64,000 nt of DNA from Undibacterium sp. YM2 (lineage in GTDB: Bacteria > Pseudomonadota > Gammaproteobacteria > Burkholderiales > Burkholderiaceae_D): contig NZ_AP018441.1 in assembly GCF_009937975.1 (NCBI RefSeq), positions 2,542,001-2,606,000 on the forward strand, read 5' to 3'. Position 1 is the first letter of the stretch. Each line of letters opens with the position of its first letter. The notes under the pieces are model-generated. The model was given only the letters and a program-made list of their open reading frames with translations, searched no databases and was not told the DNA's origin. The position numbers and the translations under genes were made by a program. Shown here in pieces: positions 36,380 through 46,595 of this stretch.

Positions 36380-37932
36380 TGATTGTCACCGCCATCTTCT
36401 TGGGATTGTTCCATGTGCTTGATGGGCAAGCTGATGAGGAAACTGGTTCCTTTACCAACTTCACTATTTACTGTGATTTTGCCGTGGTGTTTTTGTATGA
36501 TGCCATAAGACAGTGAAAGTCCCAAGCCTGTGCCTTTGCCTATCGATTTGGTGGTGAAGAAAGGATCAAAAATCCGGTTGATAATCTCTTTGGGGATACC
36601 ACTGCCATTATCTGCAACTTCAATATAGGCCTGAGTATCGTCGCAACTGGTACGTATCGTTATTTTGCCGCGCTCGGCAATGATGGCATGAGAAGCATTG
36701 ACCACCAGATTCATGATGACCTGGTTGATTTGTGATGCCAGACATTCAATATCAGGGATTTCACCATATTCCTTAATGACGTCAGCCTTGTACTTGATTT
36801 CATTATTGACGATATTGAGGGTGGAATCTATGCCCTGATGGATATTGGCCCACTGCCATTCCTGCTGTGAATCAATACGGGAAAAATCTTTCAAATCCTG
36901 GACTATCTTGCGTACCCTTTCTATACCTTCACGCGATTGCTGAACCAGCTCAGGAATATCCTCCTTGAGAAAAGATAATTCCTTTTCTTCCTTGATGGCT
37001 GTGATTTCATTCCTGATACTTGCAGAGGCAATTTGCTGCTCAGATGACTCATAAACCTGGATGATGGAAAACAAGTCTTTAATATAATTTTCCAAGGTCG
37101 CAAAATTGGAAAAAATATAACCTATGGGGTTATTGATTTCATGTGCCACACCTGCGGCAAGCTGGCCTATTGAGGCGAGTTTTTCTGATTGCAGTAACTG
37201 CTCTTGCGCCATGGATAATTTGGCATTGAGTTCAGTGAGGTCACTATTCCTGCGCACCAGCTCGTTTTCTATGGATTCTCTTTGCTTGATATCCGCTTCG
37301 AGCTTGCTATTTGTTTCTGCCAGTTGCAAGGTACGTTTCTTGACCAGATTTTCCAAATTGCTGTGCGCCTGGCGCAGGGCATTCTCTGCGTCACAACGTT
37401 CGGTAATGTCTTCCAAGGTCTCTATGGCGCCTACAATTTCTCCTTCGCTATTGTAGAGCGGAGCCGCTGTAAAGTGTAGCCACAAGCCATGTTCATGCAA
37501 GTCTGGAAAAAAATCTATGGCTTCATAAGCACCGCGTATCAATTGAGATTGTGAAAATTTATTGTGGTAAAACTTGTGAACGACGATGTCGTCATGCCCG
37601 GACAAAACCAGGTCTGCCAGCACAGGGCGACTATCACGGTAAAAAGGCTTCCATTGATTGCGGGTTGCTAGCATGCTTGCTGCGGAATAACCAAGCACAA
37701 ATTCGCAAGCCTTGTTCCAATGGGTAATGACATGATCAGAATCGATGACAAAAGTTGGTACGGGGCTGCTGTCCAGGAATTGCGCGAGTTCTATTCCCAT
37801 TTTGTTGAGCAGAGGTGTGTCAGTTTTAATCCTGTTTTGCTCTATGCGGGAAACGGGCGTTTGAGCATCGGCGGCTCCCGCCGCAGATGCCTGCAAATCA
37901 TTGTTCTCTGACAGGGAATATTCTTTGTTCAT
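36376..37932 (-). CDS. PAS-domain histidine kinase
   Basis: 518 aa, soluble, no transmembrane segment. A PAS domain (about residues 50-170; [30 protein letters not shown]) is followed by a long coiled-coil, the H-box [20 protein letters not shown] with the phospho-His, an N-box [12 protein letters not shown]1 [10 protein letters not shown] and G2 [20 protein letters not shown]. It resembles the kinase encoded at 39695-41026 closely, suggesting duplication. It overlaps the REC-HD-GYP gene by 4 bp (ATGA), so these two are probable partners. Confidence 0.93.
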   Translation of the reverse strand: MNKEYSLSENNDLQASAAGAADAQTPVSRIEQNRIKTDTPLLNKMGIELAQFLDSSPVPTFVIDSDHVITHWNKACEFVLGYSAASMLATRNQWKPFYRDSRPVLADLVLSGHDDIVVHKFYHNKFSQSQLIRGAYEAIDFFPDLHEHGLWLHFTAAPLYNSEGEIVGAIETLEDITERCDAENALRQAHSNLENLVKKRTLQLAETNSKLEADIKQRESIENELVRRNSDLTELNAKLSMAQEQLLQSEKLASIGQLAAGVAHEINNPIGYIFSNFATLENYIKDLFSIIQVYESSEQQIASASIRNEITAIKEEKELSFLKEDIPELVQQSREGIERVRKIVQDLKDFSRIDSQQEWQWANIHQGIDSTLNIVNNEIKYKADVIKEYGEIPDIECLASQINQVIMNLVVNASHAIIAERGKITIRTSCDDTQAYIEVADNGSGIPKEIINRIFDPFFTTKSIGKGTGLGLSLSYGIIQKHHGKITVNSEVGKGTSFLISLPIKHMEQSQEDGGDNQ

Positions 37933-38000
37933 TATTTCACCCGGACTCCTGATTACAGCAACAAGCGTTGTATATTGAATATCCTGATTTGCATTGAATC

Positions 38001-39626
38001 TCAGTGGCGATGACGGTCATCAATGAGCATGACAATTTTGCCGGTTGATTTTTGTGTCGCCCCCAGGTTTTTCCATTGCGCATTGTAGAGTTGCCCCTGC
38101 ACCTTGACGGGAAACCATAGCCCTTCAGAAGATTCCCGTATTCCGGGACCTGCGTCCGGTATCATGTAATCGATTTGACAGCCAAGCTCCAGTCTTGATG
38201 GAGGGATGATTTTTTCCGCTGAGCTATTGATGAATACCACCATGTCCTCGTCATCGACTGCAATGATGGGCAGGGGTACATACTGCAATACTTCGCGTAC
38301 TATGCTCAGGCTGAGTTCGTCACGGCTGATTTGCTTTTGTTTTTGTTCCAGCATTTCTGCCAGTAATTTATTGGTATGGATCAGTTCCTGGTTGGTCGTT
38401 TGAACCTGTAAGGTCAGCCGCCGGTTTTCATCTTCCATTTCCTTGTAATGAAACGCTTCCCGGATATTGGCACGTATTTGCTCATCATCCCAGGGTTTGG
38501 TCAGAAATTTGTAGATTGCCCCTTCGTTAATGGCGTCAGTGATGTATTGAAGCTCGGTATAGCCGGACAAGATGATACGGATAGTGTCGGGATATTTTTG
38601 TTTGGCGCTGCGTAAAAAATCAACGCCTGTCATGATGGGCATTCTTTGATCAGAAATAATGACATCGACCCGGTTCTTTTCCAGGATTTCCAAACCTTCA
38701 TGACCACCGCCAGCGGTCAATATGCGGTATTCATCCCGGCGCAACAGACGCTTGAGTGCACTCAGTATATTGGGTTCGTCATCGACCAGGAGGAGGGTAC
38801 GCTCAGGTTTCCCCAGACGTAGTAAATGTTTGTCCAGGACATGGTTCTCGCCCAGGAAAAGCTGCATTTGCTCCGAGTTCAGAGGTCTTGCGAAGAAATG
38901 TCCCTGTATCTGGTCACACATATTGTCGCTCAGGAATTTGCATTGCGCCTCAGTCTCAACTCCTTCAGCAATAACTTTGATGCCCAGGCTGTGCGCCATG
39001 GATATTACAGCTCTGGTGATCGAGGCATCGTCAAGATTGTGCGGTAATTCCTGAACAAAAGATTGATCAATCTTGACAAAGTCAAACGGATAATGCTTTA
39101 GATAGCTCAGTGCAGAATAACCAGTACCAAAATCATCCAGAGCCAGGGTAAACCCCTGTTTTTTAAAATCGCTGAATGCTTTGTCTATTTTGTCACTACG
39201 ATACATCAGTATCTGCTCAGTTATTTCCAGTGATACTTTATCTGGTGTGACTGCCATGCTCTCCAGTATTTCAGAAAGGCGACGGTTAAAGTCACTGCTT
39301 TGCAATTGTATGGGAGATATATTAATGGCAATGCAGGGTGGGTTCAGTCCCGCCAGATTCCACTGGGCGATATCCTTGCACACTTGCTTGATAATCCATT
39401 CTCCCAGACGCACGATGAGATCAGATTTTTCGGCAACCGGGATCAGTACTGCTGGCGGGATCCGGCCATGAATCGGGTGCTGCCAGCGTAACAATGCTTC
39501 CGCTCCTGCCACGTACCCAGTTTGCAAATCGACTGTGGGTTGATAGTGCAAGCTCAATGCTGCGGTATCGATAGCGGTATTAAGCTCCGCCTCTATATCG
39601 ATTCCTTCTTGTTCTATCGTATTCAT
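38001..39626 (-). CDS. EAL-REC protein with C-terminal PAS-like segment
   Basis: 541 aa with an unusual order: EAL first, receiver second. The EAL domain (about residues 10-260) has AEALLRWQHP, AINISPIQL, VSLEITEQ, LALDDFGTGYSALSYL, FVKIDQSF and VIAEGVETEAQC, so all metal and substrate residues look intact and c-di-GMP hydrolysis is likely. A receiver follows (TLLLVDDEPNILSALKRLL; Asp in VDVIISDQRMPIMTG; Lys in FLTKPWDDEQIR), then a coiled-coil and a PAS-like tail (PLPIIAVDDEDMVVFINSSAEKII). It lies between the two kinases in the operon. Confidence 0.92.
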   Translation of the reverse strand: MNTIEQEGIDIEAELNTAIDTAALSLHYQPTVDLQTGYVAGAEALLRWQHPIHGRIPPAVLIPVAEKSDLIVRLGEWIIKQVCKDIAQWNLAGLNPPCIAINISPIQLQSSDFNRRLSEILESMAVTPDKVSLEITEQILMYRSDKIDKAFSDFKKQGFTLALDDFGTGYSALSYLKHYPFDFVKIDQSFVQELPHNLDDASITRAVISMAHSLGIKVIAEGVETEAQCKFLSDNMCDQIQGHFFARPLNSEQMQLFLGENHVLDKHLLRLGKPERTLLLVDDEPNILSALKRLLRRDEYRILTAGGGHEGLEILEKNRVDVIISDQRMPIMTGVDFLRSAKQKYPDTIRIILSGYTELQYITDAINEGAIYKFLTKPWDDEQIRANIREAFHYKEMEDENRRLTLQVQTTNQELIHTNKLLAEMLEQKQKQISRDELSLSIVREVLQYVPLPIIAVDDEDMVVFINSSAEKIIPPSRLELGCQIDYMIPDAGPGIRESSEGLWFPVKVQGQLYNAQWKNLGATQKSTGKIVMLIDDRHRH

Positions 39627-39694
39627 TGCGATAGTCCTGTGTAGTCTTCAATATGGTGTAGATGACGCTGCCTTTTGACAAACTGCAGGCTGTA

Positions 39695-41026
39695 TCATGG
39701 CTCAGAGGGTGTGTTTATCTGGTTCAATGGTAACCAGACAGTGAAACAAGTACCTTTTCCCACAACGCTTTGTACATCGATACGTCCGCCATGTTTTTTG
39801 ATGATGCCGTAGGAAAGCGATAAACCCAGGCCAGTGCCACTACCTACGGGTTTAGTCGTAAAAAAAGGTTCGAAGATGCGATTCAGATTTTCTTGCGGAA
39901 TACCAGAACCAGTATCCAATACCTTGATCCATGCCATATCTTTCTCGCATCCTGTGCTGATTTTGATCATGCCGTTTTCTTTGATGGCATGTGAGGCATT
40001 CACCAGCAAGTTCATGACAACCTGATTGACCTGGGAAATAATGCATTTCACCAATGGAACCTGACCGTATTCCTTGACGACATTGGCTTTGTATTTGATC
40101 TCGTTTTTGACGATGTTCAGCGTGCTGTCTATCCCCTGGTGCAGGTCGGCTTCCTGCCAGTCTGTTTCGCCGACATGAGAAAAATCCTTCAAAGACTGCA
40201 CGATATCTTTCACGCGTTTGAGCCCATCCATGGATTCGCGCACCAGATCCTGTATATCTTCCTTTAAAAATTCCAGGTCGGCCTTTTCTTTGAATTCTTC
40301 CATTTTTCTGGCGGCGTCTGGAGAAGACTGCTGCTGTATCAAATCCTCATACTGATTGATGACTTCAAATAATTTTTCTACGTAGTTTTGCAAACTGCCG
40401 ATATTTGAATTGATAAAACCTATGGGATTATTAATTTCATGAGCGATACCAGCGGCCAGTTGGCCGACTGAAGCCATTTTTTCTGATTGCAATAACTGTT
40501 CGTGGGCCTCTTGCAGTTTTTTTATTAAAAGCTGCTGTTCTTCACCCTTTTTGAAGAGCGCAGCTTCCATCTCCTTGCGTTTGGTGATGTCAGTCAAGGA
40601 ACCCACAACTTCAACAGGATTACCATCCTTGTCGCGTATCAGTCTCAGCATGTCATGCATCCATACATACTGGCCGCTGCGGCTCATGAAGCGATATTCG
40701 TAGGTTCTTTCACCTTCGGTAAACAATTTGGCAATGCTGGAGAAAATTTCAGGTACATCACTAGGATGTATATGCTCAAACCAAAAATTAGGGTCAGCAA
40801 CCATTTCATCAGGATGGTAGCCAAGCACATGCAAGGCATTGTTGCTGACAAAAGTCATTTTGAAATCACCCGTAGGTACGCTGCTATAGATGATGGCTGG
40901 GGTATTGTCGATCAGGTATTGGAGTCTGGCATCCGTTGAGATACCTACGACCGAAGCGGGCTGTGGGGCAGCATTAGTTGCCGGTAGAACGCTGAATTCG
41001 TCGAATTGATTCACCATGACCACCAT
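39695..41026 (-). CDS. PAS-domain histidine kinase, first gene of the signalling operon
   Basis: About 443 aa from the ATG at 41026 ([11 protein letters not shown]); the ATG at 41017 is equally possible, and the longer frame is rejected because the added part lies in A+T-rich promoter DNA. A PAS domain of the PAS_3 type ([48 protein letters not shown]) is followed by a PAC segment ([19 protein letters not shown]), the H-box [16 protein letters not shown], and the N-, G1- and G2-boxes ([26 protein letters not shown]). Soluble. Confidence 0.92.
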   Translation of the reverse strand: MVVMVNQFDEFSVLPATNAAPQPASVVGISTDARLQYLIDNTPAIIYSSVPTGDFKMTFVSNNALHVLGYHPDEMVADPNFWFEHIHPSDVPEIFSSIAKLFTEGERTYEYRFMSRSGQYVWMHDMLRLIRDKDGNPVEVVGSLTDITKRKEMEAALFKKGEEQQLLIKKLQEAHEQLLQSEKMASVGQLAAGIAHEINNPIGFINSNIGSLQNYVEKLFEVINQYEDLIQQQSSPDAARKMEEFKEKADLEFLKEDIQDLVRESMDGLKRVKDIVQSLKDFSHVGETDWQEADLHQGIDSTLNIVKNEIKYKANVVKEYGQVPLVKCIISQVNQVVMNLLVNASHAIKENGMIKISTGCEKDMAWIKVLDTGSGIPQENLNRIFEPFFTTKPVGSGTGLGLSLSYGIIKKHGGRIDVQSVVGKGTCFTVWLPLNQINTPSEP

Positions 41027-41585
41027 TAGGAAACAATCAATAAAAATATTGCTTTTTAAAATTCCCTTATGACTACATATTAGAGCAACAAGTATATAAA
41101 GTGCTATTTTTTTCAATCAGGTTTGACGGGTTTTAGTATTGCCGTGAGGGAATAATCACAAAAATGTCGGTTTTTAATGATAGTCATAATTTAAGCCCAA
41201 TAAATCATGAGCTTACGTTAAATAACGTCAAATAATTAGCTGGTTAATCCTTGCTAATCATTTCTTTTTAATATCTATTTATGGGATGTTTTTCTGCTTA
41301 ACATCCATATCAAGCACTTAAATCTCTATAAAAGAAAATTTTCTTATTTTCCGCACAATTTCGGCGCGAAGATGCACCGAAATGTGGAATTGCTATATGT
41401 TTAAGTTGTTTTTGCATCATTTTCATCAAGTTTTTCCGCTGTTTTCATTGAGTATATGCACTGAAATAGTTAGAAAATTTCTCTTGTTCCAGGCATGAGT
41501 GAGCTTGTTGACCCCTGTCTATACCGGATTTTCAACTGCGTAGTTATGGGGGATACACGAGGATCACTTTTTTGTTTTTAACAGT
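41027..41585. other. Divergent regulatory region between the signalling operon and urtA
   Basis: About 560 bp without a gene. Contents: an ACGTTA-AA-TAACGT palindrome at 41215-41228, a possible NtrC site at 41373, a TGCAC-type half site near 41455, and the sigma-54 promoter just beyond the right edge. A 5' extension of the urtA frame back to 41572 has no ribosome-binding site. Confidence 0.6.
41373..41389 (+). promoter_or_regulatory. Possible NtrC binding site
   Basis: TGCACC-GAAAT-GTGGAA matches the left half of the NtrC consensus TGCACC-N5-GGTGCA fully and the right half only partly. It lies about 210 bp before the sigma-54 promoter, a usual distance for an enhancer. A weaker TGCACT half site occurs near 41455. 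Confidence 0.4.
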
Positions 41586-41602
41586 TGGCACGTTATCTGC
41601 TA
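41586..41602 (+). promoter_or_regulatory. Sigma-54 (RpoN) promoter of urtABCDE
   Basis: TTGGCACGTTATCTGCTA fits the consensus TGGCACG-N4-TTGCW: GG at 41587-41588, GC at 41599-41600, exactly 10 bp between. The predicted transcription start is near 41612, about 50 bp before the urtA ATG. It implies nitrogen-regulated (NtrC-type) expression of the urea transporter. Confidence 0.85.
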
Positions 41603-41661
41603 TCTGCCTTGATGGAAGTTCGGTTTTTCTTTCCATGACCTCACCACTATCAGGAGAAAAC

Positions 41662-42915
41662 ATGTCACGTCGTACTGTTTTGAAAGCAACTGCTGTCGCC
41701 GCAATGACCCTGGCCGCTTCTGGCTGGCTTACGCAGGCACAGGCCGCCGATACCATCAAGGTCGGCATTCTGCATTCCCTGTCTGGCACTATGGCAATCT
41801 CGGAGACATCTCTCAAAGATGTGGCCCTGATGACGATAGATGAAATCAATGCCAAGGGCGGTGTCATGGGTAAAAAGCTGGAAGCGGTGATCGTTGATCC
41901 AGCCTCCAACTGGCCGCTGTTTGCTGAGAAGGCCCGCCAACTGGTATCGCAAGACAAAGTATCCGTCGTGTTTGGTTGCTGGACTTCGGTATCACGTAAA
42001 TCCGTCCTGCCCGTTTTCAAGGAACTCAATAGCCTACTGTTTTACCCGGTGCAGTATGAAGGTGAAGAGCTTGAGAAAAACGTTTTTTACACAGGTGCCG
42101 CACCTAACCAGCAAGCCATTCCTGCGACTGAATACCTGATGTCGAAAGAGGGAGGCGGTGCCAAGCGTTTTGTCTTGCTGGGTACTGACTATGTGTATCC
42201 GCGCACCACCAACAAAATCCTGCGCGCCTTCTTGCATAGTAAGGGAGTCAAGGATACTGACATCGATGAAGTGTATACCCCATTCGGCCACTCTGATTAC
42301 CAGACCATCGTTGCCAATATCAAGAAATTTGCTGCGGGTGGCAAGACTGCGGTTATCTCCACCATCAATGGTGACTCCAATGTCCCATTCTATAAAGAAC
42401 TCGGCAATGCGGGCTTGAAGGCAACTGATGTGCCTGTCGTTGCATTCTCAGTCGGTGAAGAAGAGTTACGCGGTGTCGATACCAAGCCATTGGTCGGTCA
42501 TCTGGCCGCCTGGAATTACTTCCAGTCTGTAAAAAACCCGGTGAATACTGAATTCATCAAGAAATGGAAAGACTATGCAGTCGCCAAAAAACTGCCTAAT
42601 GCAGCAACGGTGGTGACCAATGATCCTATGGAAGCGACTTATGTAGGTATGTATATGTGGAAGCAGGCTGTTGAAAAAGCCAAATCCACAGATACTGACA
42701 AAGTCATTGCTGCCATGGGCGGGCAGACTTTCAAGGCACCTTCCGGTTTTGAATTGACGATGGACAAAACCAATCATCACTTGCACAAGCCAGTCATGAT
42801 AGGTGAGATCAAGGCTGATGGTCAGTTCAGCGTCGTCTATAAAACCAAGGCACCTATCCGTGCGCAACCATGGAGCCCTTACATTCCGGGTAATGAAGGT
42901 AAACAAAAACTGTAA
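41662..42915 (+). CDS. urtA: Urea ABC transporter, periplasmic substrate-binding protein UrtA
   Basis: 417 aa from the ATG at 41662, behind AGGAGA. A twin-arginine signal (SRRTVLKATAVAAMTLAASGW, cleaved near AQAA-DTIKVG) suggests Tat or Sec export to the periplasm. The mature protein matches UrtA: TIKVGILHSLSGTMAISETSLKDV, DPASNWPLFAEKARQLV, VFGCWTSVSRKSVLPVF and LFYPVQYEGEE, the urea-pocket region. First gene of urtABCDE-ureD, downstream of a sigma-54 promoter. A stable hairpin follows before urtB. Confidence 0.97.
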   Translation: MSRRTVLKATAVAAMTLAASGWLTQAQAADTIKVGILHSLSGTMAISETSLKDVALMTIDEINAKGGVMGKKLEAVIVDPASNWPLFAEKARQLVSQDKVSVVFGCWTSVSRKSVLPVFKELNSLLFYPVQYEGEELEKNVFYTGAAPNQQAIPATEYLMSKEGGGAKRFVLLGTDYVYPRTTNKILRAFLHSKGVKDTDIDEVYTPFGHSDYQTIVANIKKFAAGGKTAVISTINGDSNVPFYKELGNAGLKATDVPVVAFSVGEEELRGVDTKPLVGHLAAWNYFQSVKNPVNTEFIKKWKDYAVAKKLPNAATVVTNDPMEATYVGMYMWKQAVEKAKSTDTDKVIAAMGGQTFKAPSGFELTMDKTNHHLHKPVMIGEIKADGQFSVVYKTKAPIRAQPWSPYIPGNEGKQKL

Positions 42916-42944
42916 TTCAAGGACTGATATTTAAAGAGTGATGC

Positions 42945-42982
42945 AGACACTCAGGACTTCTATCACGACGTCCTGAGTGCTG
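42945..42982 (+). other. Intergenic hairpin between urtA and urtB
   Basis: CACTCAGGAC at 42948-42957 pairs perfectly with GTCCTGAGTG at 42970-42979 around a 12-nt loop, with extra pairing outside. No T run follows, so it is probably an mRNA-stabilising or partial-termination element that keeps urtA levels above those of downstream genes, as is common for ABC transporter binding proteins. Confidence 0.6.
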
Positions 42983-43014
42983 CTCCGGATTTCCCATCCC
43001 TGACCTGGTTGCCT

Positions 43015-44613
43015 ATGATATTTCGTAAAATCTGCGCGAGCATAGTCTTGTTCGTGTTCAGTCTGACAGCGCATGCGGCTATCGATGGCAAGCTTTTGCA
43101 GGCGCTGGCGGGTGAAGATCCTGATGCGCGTATTACTGCTGTCAACTCCATCGCGGCCATGGGTAATGAAAAGGCTGTGGAAGTATTGACTGCACTCAAA
43201 AATGAACAATTATTTGCCAGGGACGTCAACGTTTACCTGGTCGATGGTGAACAGGCAAAAGACCTTAGCACAGGGAAAATGCAAAAGCTGCCGGATGATG
43301 CAGAGGCAATCACCATCAATAACCGCCTGCGTGCCGCGCTGGATAGCGCACTGTCAGGCTTGAAATTATTTTCACCGGACAAAAATACCCGCCTCGTCGC
43401 AGCCACTGCGCTGGAAAAAGAAGCAACACCAGAACAATTGCCCTTGCTGAACAAAGCCTATCTGAAAGAAAACGATAGCGAAATCAAATCCCGTCTGCAA
43501 ATGCTGATTGCCACCGCCAATTTGCAGGCCAGTGACACTGTGGTGCGCAAGGCAGCAGTCAAGGCTTTGCTGGATAGTCCCAATCCCAATTTAAAACCTG
43601 TGCTGCAAAAAATGCTGGCACAAAATCCTGATGGCAGTTACAACGAAGCCGATGCCAGCATACGCCTGGAGGCTGCTAACACTCTGAATGCCATCGATGG
43701 CCGTCTCGCGCGCATGGAATTTGTCGGAAATCTGTTCTATGGAGTATCGCTGGGCAGCGTGTTGCTGCTTGCTGCACTTGGTCTGGCAATCACCTTTGGT
43801 CTGATGGGCATCATCAATATGGCGCATGGCGAGTTGCTGATGATAGGCGCTTACACAACCTATGTCTGTCAGATGCTGTTCCGTAAATTCATGCCTGGCG
43901 CTGTCGATGCTTATTTGTTGCTGGCGCTGCCTGCCGCCTTCCTGGTTTCTGCCGCCGTTGGTATTTTGCTGGAAAGAACGGTGATACGCTGGTTATATGG
44001 TCGCCCGCTGGAGACTCTGTTATGCACCTGGGGTATCAGTCTTATCTTGATGCAGGCCGTGCGCTCGATTTTTGGTGCGCAAAATGTCGAGGTTGCCAAT
44101 CCGTCCTGGATGTCGGGCGGTATTACGGTGCTGGGTTCGCTGGTGTTGTCTTATAACCGCATCATAATTATCTTCTTTGCCTTGTTCGTGGTGCTGACAG
44201 TCTGGCTGATCCTGAACAAAACACGCCTGGGCCTGTTCGTACGCGCCGTGACACAGAATCGCCGCATGGCTGATTGTGTAGGTGTGGCAACTGGCAAGAT
44301 CGACATGCTGACTTTTGGACTGGGCTCGGGCATTGCGGGTCTGGGTGGTGTGGCCTTGTCGCAATTGGGTAATGTCGGCCCTGACCTGGGGCAAAACTAC
44401 ATTGTCGATTCTTTCATGGTCGTGGTGCTTGGCGGGGTAGGGCAGTTGGCGGGCACCGTGATTGCGGCTTTTGGCCTGGGTGAAGTGAATAAATTTCTGG
44501 AGCCGGTAGCCGGTGCTGTCATGGCCAAGATCGTCATCCTGGTATTTATCATCATTTTCATACAACGCAGACCGCAAGGCTTGTTTGCGCTCAAAGGCAG
44601 GAGTGTGGAATGA
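43015..44613 (+). CDS. urtB: Urea ABC transporter permease UrtB
   Basis: About 532 aa. A signal peptide (IVLFVFSLTAHA) leads a periplasmic N-terminal domain of about 210 residues with HEAT-like helices (ALAGEDPDARITAVNSIAAMGNEKAVEVLTALK; RLVAATALEKEATPEQLPLLNKAY), an extension typical of proteobacterial UrtB. The LivH-type permease follows: NLFYGVSLGSVLLLAALGLAITFGLMGIINMAHGELLMIGAY, GRPLETLLCTWGISLILMQAVR and a C-terminal VVVLGGVGQLAGTVIAAFGLG. It overlaps urtC by 4 bp (ATGA). Confidence 0.96.
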   Translation: MIFRKICASIVLFVFSLTAHAAIDGKLLQALAGEDPDARITAVNSIAAMGNEKAVEVLTALKNEQLFARDVNVYLVDGEQAKDLSTGKMQKLPDDAEAITINNRLRAALDSALSGLKLFSPDKNTRLVAATALEKEATPEQLPLLNKAYLKENDSEIKSRLQMLIATANLQASDTVVRKAAVKALLDSPNPNLKPVLQKMLAQNPDGSYNEADASIRLEAANTLNAIDGRLARMEFVGNLFYGVSLGSVLLLAALGLAITFGLMGIINMAHGELLMIGAYTTYVCQMLFRKFMPGAVDAYLLLALPAAFLVSAAVGILLERTVIRWLYGRPLETLLCTWGISLILMQAVRSIFGAQNVEVANPSWMSGGITVLGSLVLSYNRIIIIFFALFVVLTVWLILNKTRLGLFVRAVTQNRRMADCVGVATGKIDMLTFGLGSGIAGLGGVALSQLGNVGPDLGQNYIVDSFMVVVLGGVGQLAGTVIAAFGLGEVNKFLEPVAGAVMAKIVILVFIIIFIQRRPQGLFALKGRSVE

Positions 44614-45719
44614 GTGCAACTACGACGATTGCAACAGCAAAGGGGCTGTTTTCCAAGCCTGCATGGACAGGCATATTGGTGTGTGCTGTGATCGCAGTAT
44701 TGCTGCCTATCCTTAACCTGAGTTTTCCCGCTGGTCATGCCCTGCATATTTCCAGTTATACGATAGCTCTGGTTGGCAAGTTCATGTGCTATGCCCTGGC
44801 TGCGCTGGCGCTTGATCTGGTCTGGGGTTATACCGGGATTCTGTCTTTGGGACATGGCGTATTCTTTGCACTGGGTGCCTATGCGCATGGCATGTATCTG
44901 ATGCGTGCGATTGGCCGTGATGGCGTTTATCAAAGCAATCTGCCAGACTTCATGGTTTTCCTGGATTGGAAAACCTATCCCTGGTATTGGGCTATGACAG
45001 ACAGCTTCTGGTATTGCATGGCGCTGGTGGTACTGGTGCCTGGGGGCCTGGCCTTTATCTTTGGTTTCTTTGCCTTTCGCTCACGCATCAAGGGTGTATA
45101 TTTTTCCATCATCACCCAGGCCATGACATTTGCTTTCATGCTGCTGTTCTTTCGTAATAACACTGGCTTTGGCGGCAATAATGGTTTCACTGACTTCAAG
45201 CGTATTCTGGGTTTTACCATCACAGCACCTGGCACCAAGGCAGCCTTGTACCTGATTACCTTGCTGATTTTATTGTCAGCCTTGTTCCTGTGCCGCTGGA
45301 TAGTCACTTCCAAGTTGGGGCGCGTGCTGCAGGCTGTGCGTGATTCAGAATCGCGACTGATGTTCATCGGCTACAACCCCTTGTGGTTCAAGCTGTTTGT
45401 CTGGACCTTGTCCGCCATAATTTGCGGTATTGCCGGAGCCTTGTATGTGCCTCAGGTTGGCATCATCAACCCGTCTGAAATGTCACCAGCCAATTCGATA
45501 GAAATGGTGATCTGGGCCGCAGTCGGCGGGCGCGGTACTTTGCTGGGGCCTATCATTGGTGCTTTTACTGTCAACGGCTTAAAGAGCTGGTTCACAGCGG
45601 CTTTTCCGGATTTGTGGCTGTATGCCCTGGGCTTGCTGTTCATACTGGTGACCTTGTTCATGCAACAAGGTGTATTGGGCCTGGTGAATAAATTGAAAAA
45701 ACAGCGGGAACCAGCATGA
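44610..45719 (+). CDS. urtC: Urea ABC transporter permease UrtC
   Basis: 369 aa, LivM-type permease with about eight hydrophobic segments. Typical features: YALAALALDLVWGYTGILSLGHGVFFALGAYAHGMYLM, FFAFRSRIKGVYFSIITQAMTFAF, RVLQAVRDSESRLMFIGYNPLWFKLFVWTLSAIICGIAGALYVPQVG and EMVIWAAVGGRGTLLGPIIGA (the EAA-like loop). It overlaps both urtB and urtD by 4 bp, so the operon is tightly coupled. Confidence 0.96.
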   Translation: MSATTTIATAKGLFSKPAWTGILVCAVIAVLLPILNLSFPAGHALHISSYTIALVGKFMCYALAALALDLVWGYTGILSLGHGVFFALGAYAHGMYLMRAIGRDGVYQSNLPDFMVFLDWKTYPWYWAMTDSFWYCMALVVLVPGGLAFIFGFFAFRSRIKGVYFSIITQAMTFAFMLLFFRNNTGFGGNNGFTDFKRILGFTITAPGTKAALYLITLLILLSALFLCRWIVTSKLGRVLQAVRDSESRLMFIGYNPLWFKLFVWTLSAIICGIAGALYVPQVGIINPSEMSPANSIEMVIWAAVGGRGTLLGPIIGAFTVNGLKSWFTAAFPDLWLYALGLLFILVTLFMQQGVLGLVNKLKKQREPA

Positions 45720-46573
45720 CTTCTTATATGATGAGTGGCGTCTTGCGACCGGGGCAGCAATATGAAGGGGCTACCGGTGACCAGGGCGTGTCTTATGGCC
45801 GTATCAAACCGGAGGGAGTAGATACCACCCACGGCGCGATCCTTTATCTGGACGACATCGTCGTTTCATTTGACGGTTTCAAGGCCATCAATAATCTGAA
45901 CCTGGATATCTCTGTGGGAGAACTGCGTTGCATTATCGGCCCCAATGGTGCGGGTAAGACCACGATGATGGATGTGATCACCGGCAAAACCCGGCCCACA
46001 TCCGGTACCGCGTTCTTTGGCCAGACCATGGACCTGACACGCATGAGCGAAGTCGATATTGCCCATGCTGGCATAGGACGCAAGTTCCAGCGACCAACAG
46101 TGTTTGAGCAGCACAGTGTGTTCGAAAATCTTGAGCTGGCCATGAAAATGGACAAGCGCGTCAAAACCACCCTGTTTGCCCGTTTGAACAGCGAACAAAA
46201 AGACAAGATAACCGCCATCCTGGAATTGATACGCCTGAATGGGCAAGAACAAAGGCAGGCTGGCTTGTTATCGCATGGCCAAAAGCAGTGGCTGGAGATA
46301 GGCATGCTGCTGATACAGGAACCACAATTGATCTTGCTCGATGAGCCAGTGGCTGGCATGTCGGATGCAGAGACCGCACGCACTGCTGAATTACTCAATG
46401 AACTGCGCGGCAAGCATTCCATCATGGTGGTCGAGCATGACATGGGTTTTGTCACCGAAATTGCGCAACAGGGCAAAGTCACGGTTTTGCATGAGGGATC
46501 TGTACTTGCCGAGGGCACAATGGCGCAGGTGCAAGCCGATGAACGCGTGATTGAAGTCTACCTGGGACGCTAA
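45716..46573 (+). CDS. urtD: Urea ABC transporter ATPase UrtD
   Basis: 285 aa, LivG-type ATPase. Walker A GPNGAGKTTMMD, signature LLSHGQKQWLEIGMLL (a degenerate LSGGQ, usual for UrtD), Walker B LILLDEPVAGMS and the switch His in VVEHDMGFV. An N-terminal extension of about 40 residues precedes LDDIVVSFDGFKAINNLN, as in related UrtD proteins. Confidence 0.95.
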   Translation: MTSYMMSGVLRPGQQYEGATGDQGVSYGRIKPEGVDTTHGAILYLDDIVVSFDGFKAINNLNLDISVGELRCIIGPNGAGKTTMMDVITGKTRPTSGTAFFGQTMDLTRMSEVDIAHAGIGRKFQRPTVFEQHSVFENLELAMKMDKRVKTTLFARLNSEQKDKITAILELIRLNGQEQRQAGLLSHGQKQWLEIGMLLIQEPQLILLDEPVAGMSDAETARTAELLNELRGKHSIMVVEHDMGFVTEIAQQGKVTVLHEGSVLAEGTMAQVQADERVIEVYLGR

Positions 46574-46595
46574 AGGACGCTAATGAAAGCCAAGC

